The notes under the pieces were generated by a model. It saw only the letters and a list, made by a program, of their open reading frames with translations, was not told the origin of the DNA and ran no database searches. A program made the translations under genes and the position numbers. Shown piece after piece: positions 1 to 10,853 of a DNA stretch of 64,000 bases (position 1 is the first letter of the stretch; each line of letters opens with the position of its first letter). The DNA comes from Anisodus tanguticus (lineage: Eukaryota; Streptophyta; Magnoliopsida; Solanales; Solanaceae), in contig JAVYJV010000026.1 in assembly GCA_034509755.1 (NCBI GenBank), positions 124,001 through 188,000 of the forward strand, written 5' to 3'.

Positions 1-27
1 TTATTTTAATTTTCTTTTTAATTTTAG

Positions 28-881
28 GTTTATTAAACAAAGACCAAAGTTATTTATCTATTAGCAGAACACATGTTCAAATGCATTTTGTTGTTAAAAA
101 AAAAGGTGAAAAATTAGAGAATGTAACTATCTCAGAGCAACAAGCAAATCAATTAATACAAAATCAATTAAATGGAAATTTAAATAGAAAAACAATAAAT
201 AATAATGATTTACTAGAAAATGAACTATTTAATTCTAAATTGAATGAATATAGACTAAATCAAAAAAAGAATTTTAAATATTTTCATTTATTAAGACTTA
301 TTAGAAATTTTATTTCTGGAACATTTTTAATTGTGAATTCAGTAATTAGTCATTTACTTTTTAAAACACAAAGTTTTTCTTTAGAAACAACAAATAATTT
401 AATTAAATTATCAGACCCTATTATTGCAATAATTTCAGTTATTTTCATTTGTCTTTTAATTTATCCAGAAGTTAAACAATCTGGTTTAATTTTATTACAA
501 ACAATGCCATCTTATATTGATATTGATGTTTTAAAAAGAAAAATAATTAAAAATTTTCAAATTGTTAACGAAATTAATGAATTAAATATTTGGTGTTTAA
601 CTACAAATAAAATAATTGCTACTTGTCATATTAAACTTAAACATTGTTTTAAAACAAATGAAGAGTTTACCCAGTTTTTAAAAGAAATGCATATTTTTTT
701 TAAAAATGAAGGTATTGATTTAGCAACAATACAACCTGAATTTATAAAAGATGAAATTGATGATGAATTAGAATTAAATGATAAATTAGAATCTGATAAT
801 AAATTAGTTTCTAATGAAAAAAAAAAAATAAATGAAAAATTAGATTTAAATGAGAAAGAATTAATTGAGATCAATAATTGA
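28..881 (+). CDS. Partial ZnT1/SLC30A1-like zinc transporter (last coding exon)
   Basis: Cation diffusion facilitator family; ZnT1-type members export zinc from the cytosol, usually at the plasma membrane. The window opens in an intron: a T-rich tract ends in AG at 26-27, and the frame is open from 28 to the TGA at 879-881. The first ATG, at 81, is internal to the exon and not the true start. Numbering from that Met, a membrane segment lies at about 71-94 and another at 112-128. The family signature LILLQTMP (136-143) follows. The cytosolic C-terminal domain contains NELNIW (166-171), KIIATCHIK (177-185) and NEGI...TIQPEF (209-221), which closely match the ZnT1 fold. The TM5 zinc-site pair expected as HxxxD appears as Arg72 and Asn76, so zinc site A may be altered. 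An acidic/Lys-rich tail (222-266) follows. The N-terminal half lies outside the window. A polyadenylation-like AATAAA occurs at 1100-1105. Confidence 0.85.
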
Positions 882-1678
882 AAAAAAAATTTGGTTGAAT
901 ATAATTAAATTTATTTGTTCATTATAGTTATTTATCATTTTAAAGTACAAATTTTTCTAATTTTTATATAAGTTTATATAATTAAGATTTTGATAGAACA
1001 TTTTTTATGAAATTAAAACATTTTATATTAAAAAAATTATATTCATTAGCTTTTAAAATTACATATCAATAAGTATTTTTTTAAACAAAGAAATTTAATA
1101 ATAAACAAACTATTGTCATGGTAAATTTTTTTTTTCTAATATTTGTATCAATTATAAACTAAATAGACTTTTTTTTTTGTTTAATTTATTTAATTAATAA
1201 CTTTGAATATTTTTTCTTAACTTAAACTGTTTTTTTATTTTTAATAGTTTTATCAGTTTTTATAAGTTTTTCATAATTTTCAATAATTTTCTGATGTAAA
1301 TGTTTTTTTCAAAGTTACTGTTTATACTAAAATAATTTTTTTTCTAAAATTTAAATCTACGTTAGAGTAATCTTTTTTTTTTATTAACTATTTGTATTTG
1401 ATTAATCTTTTTCTAAAACTCTATTTTCTTAAAACTCTATTTTCTTAAAATTTTATTTTCTTAAAATTTTTTTCTAAAATTTTTTTCTAAAATTTTTTTC
1501 TAAAATTTTTTTCTAAAATTTTTTTCTAAAATTTTTCTTATTTTTAAATCATCTAAATCATTTTCTTTTATTGTTTTTTGAAATATTTACTTGACTAATT
1601 TCAAATATAAAGATAACTAGTAATCAAAACAAGATTTTTTAGTTTATTAAAATTATGTTTATTTTTTAAATAATAAAA
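882..1678. other. Intergenic spacer
   Basis: No coding frame is supported here. It holds the 3' UTR of the zinc transporter, an AATAAA at 1100-1105 that may be its polyadenylation signal, the short-unit tandem repeat at 1413-1540, and the presumed promoter and 5' UTR of the next gene. TAA at 1667-1669 is in frame just upstream of the next start codon. Confidence 0.6.
1413..1540. repeat. Tandem repeat of a 13-bp ctaaaattttttt unit with related longer units
   Basis: The stretch begins with units related to aaaactctattttctt (about 1425-1460) and turns into about five near-perfect 13-bp units of ctaaaattttttt (about 1470-1540). The strands are strongly asymmetric, with T-runs on plus. It lies 140-260 bp upstream of the gene that starts at 1679 and probably arose by slippage. 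Confidence 0.8.
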
Positions 1679-3649
1679 ATGAGTTCAAGTTTGCTAAATA
1701 AAGAAAGAGTAAATCATTATGTTTTTTCTAGACAAACATATTCAATTAAATGTCGAAACCAGGCTAGAAAATTTTGCCAAAATAAAATAATCAAAGAAAA
1801 AAATAAAATTTTATATCAATTAAATGATGAATTAAATAAATGTCAAGAAATTTATATGAATTGTTTCAATCAAATTGGATCAGCTCATCGTTTAGCTGAA
1901 TTAATTAATTTAATAGAAAATTCTTGCTTTATTAATAAACTTAAAATTGAAGAAGGTAATTTATTTTTATCTTAGTTTCTTTTAGTTTAATTTTTTTTTT
2001 ATTTTTAATTAGGGAAATCAATCAAAAAATCAAAAAAAAATTATGAATTAGATACAATAAATAAATTGAATGAAGATTTTAGTTTAAATGAAGAATTTTA
2101 TGAAAAGTCAAAATCAGATTTTTTATTAAAACAAAAAGAAAAAATTTCAAATATGAGTTTACTTAAAAATGAAGAAAATATTAATAGTTATGAAAATCAG
2201 GATTTAAATGAAAATAATTATTTAAGTAAATATTTTAAGGAAAAGGATTATTTAGAAAAAAAGGATTTAGATGAAAATAACTCTTTAAAGAATAAAATGG
2301 AATTAGAAAGTAAAAAAGAAATAGCTAATGAAAAAGAAAAATATAATCTAGAAAAAAGTAATTTAGAACTGAAATTAAATGAAAATTTTACTAAAAATTC
2401 ATCTGAAGAAAGTTATGAAAAACTTTCAAAAAAAATTAAAAATAATTTAGTCAAACAAAATTATGAAAAAGTTAACTTGGACCAAAATAATAAATTATTC
2501 AAAGAAGATGAAAAATTATTAAAAATTTATGACGAAAATTTTTTTTGCGATAATTATAATGAAAAGCAAAACAAAATATTAAATAAAAATAATTTTCAAA
2601 ATATAAAAACGATCATTCAATCAAAAAAAATGTTAAATCCTGAATGTTATAAAGATGAATTAAAATTAAAAAAAAAATCTAATGAGGAACTAATACGTAA
2701 ACCTTTTTTATTTGAAGAAAAATATCAAAATTACCAATATGAAGATATATTTTTAAAATCAACAAATAATGATAAATCAAATTCAATTCAATTTTCAAAA
2801 AATTTAGATAAATCAAAAGATTCTTATTTAGAAAATACAAGTGAACTAAATATTAATAATAATTTAAATTCTTTACCTCAAAAAGTAAATTTTTTTTCTG
2901 ACTCTAAAGATATTACAACAAACGATTCAAAAATTTTTAGTGATAATTACAAAATAAATTCCAATAGAAGTTCAAGTTTAACTTCTTTAAAGAATGATAC
3001 AAAAAATACAAAAAATTTCATAATCAATACAAATGAATTAAAATCCCATTGTCAAAACTTAATTCCAAAGTCAGATAAAATTAATATAAAAATTAAACCT
3101 GATAATATTTTAAAAAAAGATTTGAATTCGGATTATTCAAAATTAAGTTCAAATAAAGGAATTGAGAAACAATTTGAACAGAAATTAAAAGAAAATTCTA
3201 AAAAGAGGTTTGAAAAAAATTTTTCAGACAATAACAGCGATCTTTCATTAAATCTAAGTTTTTTAGATGAGCTTAAAAAATCCTCTATTGAAAGTTTTTT
3301 AACTGATAAACGCTTTCATTTAGAAATCAGTGATGATTTGCCTGAACTTATTATGTCTCCCACAATTACTTCATCTTCATCATTTCCATCAATAAACTCT
3401 ATTGAAGGAAGTTTTTTTCTAGATAGTTTATATGAAAATAATGTGCCTAATAATCAATTAGAAACTTGTACTTGTTCTAGAAAAATGATAGAAAAATCAA
3501 AACTTAAAAAAAATAAATTTATACCTCAACTAACTTTTACTTCAAAAAACTTTTGGAAAGATGTACTCAAAGAAGACTCTTCTAGTGAACAAAATACAAA
3601 TGATTTAGAATTCTTACAAGAAATTTTATTCAAAAATAATTTACAATAA
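1679..3649 (+). CDS. Lys/Asn/Glu-rich coiled-coil-like protein, 637 aa, two exons
   Basis: Function not recognised. Exon 1 is 1679-1955 and exon 2 is 2013-3649. The 57-nt intron has donor G|GTAATT and acceptor TTTTTAATTAG. The split codon becomes GGG, and the joined frame runs without stops into exon 2, giving 638 codons including the stop. The start is the first ATG after an in-frame TAA at 1667. Residues 1-92 are the least biased part: helical, with three Cys (FSRQTYSIKCRNQARKFC) and IGSAHRLAELI near 66-76. This part faintly recalls the N-terminal helical region of centriolar CEP295/Ana1 proteins, a guess only. The remainder is Lys, Asn, Glu and Ser repeats predicted as coiled coil or disordered. 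It ends in a more ordered segment that includes LSFLDELKKSS and a CTCSRK Cys pair. The strong K/N bias follows the AT composition. An AATAAA at 3807-3812 may be its polyadenylation signal. Confidence 0.7.
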
Positions 3650-6600
3650 GTATAAAATGTAATTTTAGAAATACAATATTGAATTTACATGACTAAAAAT
3701 TTTATTAAAACTTTATATTATTTTAATTTTATTAACAAAAAGCTGTAATAAAGAATTTTTTTTTCTGTAAATTTTAAATTTAACAATTGTTCATGGTTTT
3801 TAAAACAATAAAATAGTCTTATCTAAATTTTTTTTTTTGTTTATAGAAAATTAATTGAATACACGAAAATCAATTTCATTGAAGTATATTTTTTTTGAAC
3901 TATAGTTGAATAAATCTAATTTATTCAAAAGCAGGCATTTATTCAAGTATGACCTATAAAAGATAATTTCTTCTTGAAAAAAAACAAATACATCAAACTG
4001 TCTTTTGATACATGTTATCTGATCAAGACCAGATCGCGCTTATTTTTAATGAAGAAGAGTTGAATACTAAGACCACAGCAAGTGATGAAGTGCAGGGTTT
4101 TTCACTAAGAGTAGTTTGTTTTTTTCAAATCAAATAAATCTCAATATTTAAAAAGTTCGGCCACACACATTACTATCACCATCTCTAGATCATTATCTTG
4201 CCAGATGCTTACAAATAAAACTCAGTATGCGCACATTTTATTTTTACTATAAATATTTTTAAAGAACCTGTTGATCTGTTGCTAAAGCTAGTTTGAATTA
4301 AGAAAAAAAAAACTCTGCTTCAGGTCTTTAAATTTAGAAGAGCCCATTTGTCTTGCACACTTGTGAGAAACAGTCCCTTGATTTTAAACATTTAGCAAAA
4401 TAGCATTTTGAATAAAAAGAATGAATATTAAAGATACTAAATATAAAAAAAAGTTGTAAGAGATTAATGTGATCTGTATCTAGAATACAAATTAATATCT
4501 TAATAGTGGTTTTGTAATAATTATTGTGGTCAAGTTGATTTATGTAGCTTGATGTGGTGGTCGACTATTATATCTTAGCTGACGATCATGCATTTAAGTT
4601 ATATTTACTTTAATAACTTTTAAATTAAATTTAATTTTGAAATTTTTCTTAATTTTATTTTTTTTTTTAATAAAACTGAAGCTATATACTTTTATAGAGT
4701 GAAAAAAAGGGGCTTTAGACATCTTTTTTAAAAACTTTCCTGTTTAAATTTATTCTTTTTTTATGAAAAATTAATTACATAATTTTTTTAGTTTTATAAT
4801 TATTAATAAATTTTGACAATTTTTTAATTTTTTAAGTTTTCAAATTTACTAATTTTATGCTTTACTCATAAAAAAAATTTCTATGTGAACCAGTCAGGTG
4901 TGAAGTGAGAATGTGTAAACATTAATCGAACTTCTTTTGTTTTTAGCCTATTCACACAGAAAAACCTGAAAAAAGAATTTTTTATTTAAAAAAAAAAATT
5001 GTAATCAAAAAGCTTGACCACCATTACTTTGGTTGCTGAGTTGCAGACAGAAAAATCTTAAACTTTTAATTATACTTTTTTTCTCAAAAACTTATTTAAA
5101 AAAATTTTAACATTTTTCAAATTTTCATAATTTTAATTTACTTTAATTAAAATGTTTAATTCGACAAAACTATTCACTTATGAAAAAATCTTTAAAAATG
5201 AAGTTGAGGAATTATTTTTTGAAAAATTAGTTTTTGAAGCTAATTATACAACATTTAAAATTTTTTTTTTTTTAATTTTTTTTTTTTAAAACATTGTTAC
5301 AGCCATAGGACTGTTTTTTTTCTAGCCATTTATCTATAATTAAAAATTTTTTAATAAAATTTTGTTTATTTTTAAAATATCAAATTTATCAATTTTTTTA
5401 GTCAGAATTAAATTTTTGATTGACAATTCAATTTTATTTAAAAAATTTATTGTTTTATAAAAAAAGTTTTAGTTTTATTTAAAAGAGTTTCGCCTTTTTT
5501 ATATTTTTAATTTAAAATAAAAAAAAAAAACCTTTCGAAATTTAAACCACCCCATAAGTACAGACACATGTTAGATGCAAGAGATGGAGCGCTAAGACAA
5601 ACAGCCTAGATCATGATTCAAACTTTTAAAAAAAAACAGCAGGAGGTATTTCTAATTTACCATTTTTGCCAATTTAAAGTTTTTTATTATTTTATTTAAT
5701 GGAAAACTTTTTTTTTAAAAACAAAAAGTTTTAAACTTAAATAAATAAGGTTTGATTTGAAAAGTTGGTTAACTCGAATATACCTAGAATCTTGGTAATC
5801 AGCAGGAGTTTTAAAAAAAAATTAGTCAACATTTAAAGTATTGAATTGATGTTTTAGACTAATTGTTATCAATAAAAATTTATCAACGAGAAATATTCAA
5901 ACAAGATGAAAAAAAGCTGCTTGATATAAAGATAAAAGGAGTTTATAAAAAAAAACAACAAAAAAAAAAAAATTTTAATCTTATTTAATCAAATAGCTAC
6001 CTGGTGTCTTTTTGAAAACTAAAATCCACTATTGATAAAATTTTTTTTCCTGTTGGTAAAATGGAAACCAACAAACAAATGAAAAGTTTAACAGGTGTAG
6101 AAATTAAAAAAAAATACATAAATTTTTGTATAATAAAAATAATTTTTTTAAAAATTAATTATGTTCAATTTATTTGAAAGGATTTCCGGCTTAAATTATA
6201 GACTTCCTAAAACTGAATACTAAAAAAATTTAATTAAATAGATAAAAAAAAATTTTCTTAAAAAAAAAAACTTTATTGAAAGATTTTTTAAATAGTTTTG
6301 ATTTTTTTAAAGTATTGATTCATTGTTATTAAAAAATAATTCTATACTCTTATTCAAATTTGTTGAAAGACTTATTGAAAAAAATGAAATCGATTAATTT
6401 TTGATTAGTTTAATCTATTAAAAAGGTAAGCGCCAAATTTAAAAAAAAAAGTACAAAAAAGACAAAGTTTATTAAAAAATAATGAAGTTTTCATTAAATT
6501 TGATAAAAACTTTAAAAAAAATATACTTTTTTTTTTTTTAAATTCTTATGAAAAAACTCATAATGCTTTTTACAAAAAAAGAAAAAAATATACCTGAAGG

Positions 6601-9600
6601 CTAATCAATCAATTGTCATTTTTTGGCCTGCCAAAAACATCAAACTTTACCAAACCCAAACAAATTTTTTGAAATAAAAAAAATTTTATTCTGCATAACG
6701 CACCCAAAGTCAAGTATTTAAGTTATATTCTATAACCTTTATTAATTATATAAAAAATTAATAAATAAACTAAATAGATTTAGTTTTATAAGATTTTGAT
6801 ACGCATCAAAAAATAAAAATAGATTATGATTAGATATTTTTTTAAGAATTAAGAGTAGTTTTGTAAAAAAAGTTTTTTATTTTATTGAAACAGTCGATGA
6901 GATGATTTCACTTAAAATAAAAAAAGCAATTATATGCCTTTTAAAAACTATACAATGATACTCCATAGTGCATGGTAATTAAAAATAAATTTTTAGAAAA
7001 CTTAAAAAAAAATTATTTTTTCTTTTTGTAAAAAACAATGTAAAGTTTCCTATCTTTTTTTTCTAAATTAGTAACCAATAGTATCAAGCTGTTTAAAATT
7101 CAAAAAATTTGAACCCAAAAACATACAAAATTTTAATATGACATTTAATAATATAGGTTCATACAGCTAATTTTTTCTTTTTACTTTAAAAATTAATTTT
7201 ACCTGGTTAGAATATTTAAATTTTACTTAATAAACTGTTCTATAGGTTCTAGAAAAAAAGGTAAAAATTTTTAGTTTAAATTATGTTTATAGTTAAACAA
7301 AAATAATGTTCATTGTCTTGTAATGATTGAAAAATTTTAGTTTAATTATTAGATGAGAATTTACCTGTAATAAAATTTCAGTAAATCTTATTAAGTAAAA
7401 AGTTTTTCAAAAAAAAAAAAGTTTAAATATTTAATAATCATTCTAATGAATATTTAATTAGGTAGAAGTTAAAACTTAAAAATTTATCAAAAAAAGAGTT
7501 AAAATTTGATTAACTTAAACTTTAAAAAATTAGTTTTGTATAATTTTGATTAATAAAAGAAAGTAAAAAAAATTTTAAATATTTTATTATGCAAAAAAAC
7601 TTTTTAAAGGATTGTAAAGTTAAATAAAATTTTAGTTTAATTAAGGAGATAAGGCTAGTGAACGAAAATTGACAAATGGTTGGTCGTAAATGAGAAATAA
7701 AAGTGTCAACTTTTTGAGTTTTAACAAAACAAGTTTTTACACGCAAAGTAACAAACACGCGACAAAAAATTAAATATCTAAATTGAGCTTTTTTTGTTTT
7801 TACCTATTTTCTGGTACATTTTAAAAATGTCTAAATGTAAAAAGCTAAAGATTTATACTTGATTTGTGAATATAATAAAAAAAATGTATGTGTGAGAGTT
7901 CTTGTTTTTGATTGTGTGTAAATGAAGATTAAAAGGTAAAAAAGAAATAAGAATAAAACTATAAAAAAAAATTAAAAACTAAAAATGTTCTTATTTGATA
8001 AAAAACAAAAAAAAAAAATGATTGAGAAGCGGAAACTGTTTTCAATTAAAAATATTATTTTAAGAGCACGCAAAAAAAGATTCAAAAAATAGAAAAAAAT
8101 TAATTTTTAAAAAAGGTTACCAAAACTATTTTGAAAATATTTTTTTTTTTCAAATAAAAAAACACATTGAGCTCATGTAATTAACTCGTCCATCACTTTT
8201 CGAATATTAATCTAATCAAAAGATGGTGGCTCCTGTCAGAAAGCAGACAAGCGTGTGTTGTGCAACTTTTTTTTTTTTTTACTTCTTTAGAATTCTTCAT
8301 TTTGTGGTTAATTATTAATCAAATTAGCTAATTTTTTTTAATCTATTTAGAAATAATTTTTTTCATAGAAAAGATGTGTTTGCTTTAAAGATCAACAATT
8401 CAAATTTTTTCTTTCTTTTTTTTTTGTAAACTTTAAAGTCTGATGTAGATATATTCAAACACATATTTAGAAAAAAACTTTTAAAAACTTCCTGGCAAGT
8501 TTAAAAAGAGTTGAATAATTTTTTTTTCTCTTCTTTATTCAACTAGCAATAAAATATTTAATTACCTTCAAAGTAAAAAAGAAATAAATAAACAGTTTCA
8601 AGTTGACATATCGAATTTGGCAGATGACTGACGGGTTTATGTTTTTAAATTTAAAAAAAATTCAGAAAAAATTGCTAATAATTTGAAAAAAAAGGTAAAG
8701 TTTAGTTAAAATAAATTTTTTTTTAAATTTAACTTTAAGACTTTTATATTCTAGAAACGATAAATCAATTTAAAGAAAAAAAGTAAAATTTATGATTTTC
8801 TATCTTTTATTTTGGCTTTTAAATTTATAAAACAGAAGCTTAATAAAATTCTTACCAAGATCTGGAAAAATCAACTTTGTCTCTATTTAAAAATACTTTT
8901 GATAAACATTTATTAAAAATTTTGATTAAATTTTTAAACAGAAGAACTTAAAATTAAAAAAAAAAAAGATCTTCAAATTAGTCTACAAGTTTTGAAAAAC
9001 AAAAACATTTAAAAAAAATTTCAACTTTTACAGTAGCTATTGACAAGTCATCGCTATTTTACCAATTAATTTTTTTCATTCTTTTTTTTCAGAATCAAAA
9101 AAAGGTCATTTAAAACCGAATAAGCTAAAAAAAAATTTAAGGATATAATTCGTGTCTAGAAGATTAAACTATAGCTGCTGTTTATACTTAAATCATCTGC
9201 TCGATTTTAATTAAATTCTTTTTTTTTTCTTCTAAATATTTTCTTCACTAATCAAGATGGCGGAGTTAGCATTGTTTTGATTTCAAACTATTGAGTAAAC
9301 AATAGCAAAGTTTTTATAAAATAGAAAACAATTTCATTTTATTTTTTTCTCTTTATTAATTGTTATTAAAATATCTTTCATTATTCATTACTATTACTTG
9401 ATTCTTAATATAAAAAAAAAACTATCAATCAAATTTTATCGATTTTTAGCTTTAGCACCTAAACATACACAAATTAATAAGTTGAAATTTTTTTTTCATT
9501 TTTAAAACTTATCGACATTTGTTTTTTTAAAGTTTTTTGTTAATTATTTTGTTAATTAAAATAGTTTTTTCTGTTTGAAGATTTATGAAGACTTGTGAAT

Positions 9601-10110
9601 ATAGAAAATTTCCAAGTTTAAGAGTTTTTAAATTTAAAAAAAAAATTTTTTTATCATTCTTGATGAAAAAAATTTAATTATTTTTGATTAAATATTTCAA
9701 TAGTTTGAATATTAAAACTAATTTGTTTTTTAAAAGAAAAAAATAATAAAAAATTTTTTTAAAACAAACCTATACCTAAAATTTTTTTGAAAAAATAGAC
9801 AGCTTCAAAAATAGTGACTAATAGCAAAAAATGCCTATAAAATTTACATTTTTTAGCTTTTAAAAACAAAACCTATTTTCGAATAAATTTTCTTTTAACT
9901 TTTGAAAAAAACTTTTTACAAAGACTACCTTTGAAATATAAAATTTATTGAAATAACTTTTACGAGTTTTTTTTTATTTTAAAAAGTCTAAAAAAAGTTT
10001 TAAAGGATATTTATTTTTAAGAATATTTTTAAGAAAAAGATTTAGAAAGAAAGAAATTTAGAAAAAAAAAATAAAAGTTTTGATTAAATTATTTCATTTC
10101 AAATGCTTGA
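3650..10110. other. Gene-poor intergenic DNA with scattered higher-complexity islands
   Basis: No gene of convincing length is visible on either strand. Most of it is homopolymer-rich A/T. Islands of ordinary composition occur near 3940-4220 (with a 42-codon open frame at 4012-4137), 4480-4600, 4870-4940, 5560-5640, 8170-8275 and 9240-9300. They could be enhancers, non-coding RNA or small exons. 3807-3812 is an AATAAA for the upstream gene; 10010-10015 (TTTATT on plus) could serve the minus-strand gene that ends at 10111. Confidence 0.5.
3807..3812 (+). terminator. Possible polyadenylation signal AATAAA
   Basis: It lies 158 nt after the stop codon at 3649 and is followed within about 20-35 nt by a T/GT-rich tract. 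This is the usual arrangement, but AATAAA is common by chance at this base composition. Confidence 0.3.
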
Positions 10111-10853
10111 TTATTGACTTAGTTTAGGTTTAAAATCTTTCATTTTATTTTTAGCCATATTTATTCCATCACGCATTGTTTCTGAAATAAAAAAAAATTT
10201 TAATAAATTTCAATAAACATTATTAAATTTAAAAAATAAAATTTAAATAGGTAAATAAGAAAAAAAATTGAAAAATTTTTAAAAAGAAGAGTTAAAAGGT
10301 ATAAAAAGTTTAAAAAAATATAAAAAGATTTGAAAAAATAAAATAAAAAGGTTAAATAAATATAAGAAGATTTGAAAAAATAAAATGTTTAAATAAAATA
10401 AAAAGTTTAAATAAAGTAAAAAGTTTAAAGAAAGTAAAAAGTTTTGAAAATTAAACCTTAAGAAAAAATTTAGAATTAAGCCTAAAAAATATGTTAATAA
10501 AATCAAATATAAAAAAAGATGTTAATAAAGTTAAATCCTGAAAATATATAATTAGAATTAATTTTTAAAAAGATATTAATAAAATTTCAAAAGTTTATTA
10601 TTAGAGTTAAAAATTTAAAAAGCATACTAATAAAAGTTACATTTCAAAAAATTATCAAGAGTTTAACCAATTTAAAAACTTGTTAAAATTACTTACTTTC
10701 AGCTTTTCCTTTTACATCATTAAACTTATTTTTAACATTTTTACTCATATCTTTTGCTTTATCCATTATACTTTGACTTTCTACTTGCTCAAAACTAATT
10801 GCAAATATCAAAAAACAAAAGATTGTAAAAACAAAAATTTTATTGAAATTCAT
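10111..10853 (-). CDS. Small secreted lysine-rich helical peptide, 75 aa, two exons
   Basis: Not recognised as a named family. Exon 1 is complement 10697-10853 and exon 2 complement 10111-10181, separated by a 515-nt intron. The donor is a perfect GTAAGT and the acceptor is T-rich ending TTTCAG. The split codon (A|AA, Lys) joins the frames and gives 75 residues plus TAA. Residues 1-20 form a typical signal peptide: MNFNKIF followed by a hydrophobic core ending FAIS, with a likely cut after AIS. The mature part has no Cys and is Lys-rich with alternating charges (DKAKDMSKNVKNKF, RDGINMAKNKMKDF), so an amphipathic helix is expected. This resembles LEA/apolipoprotein-like helices or cationic host-defence or secretory peptides; I cannot choose between them. 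A TATA-like run lies about 100 bp upstream of the ATG. The intron contains a low-complexity repeat. Confidence 0.72.
10290..10450. repeat. Degenerate tandem repeat in the intron of the secreted-peptide gene
   Basis: Imperfect units of roughly 13-18 bp built on aaaaagtttaaataaagt run through most of the 515-nt intron. The long minus-strand Phe/Leu-rich frame across it is an artefact of this repeat. Confidence 0.65.

Noticed and set aside
626..874. 82-codon minus-strand frame inside the zinc transporter exon
   Set aside because: Antisense shadow of the K/N/E-rich plus-strand coding sequence (Ser/Phe-rich).
7522..7758. 78-codon minus-strand frame
   Set aside because: F/L/K/I-rich with no motif, no splice context and no recognisable family; expected length for A/T DNA.
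9254..9263. AAGATGGCGG, a YY1/Pho-type site
   Set aside because: A good core match but a single short motif with no transcript or companion sites; not enough for a feature.
10279..10506. Phe/Leu-rich minus-strand frame
   Set aside because: Arises from the degenerate tandem repeat in the intron of the secreted-peptide gene.
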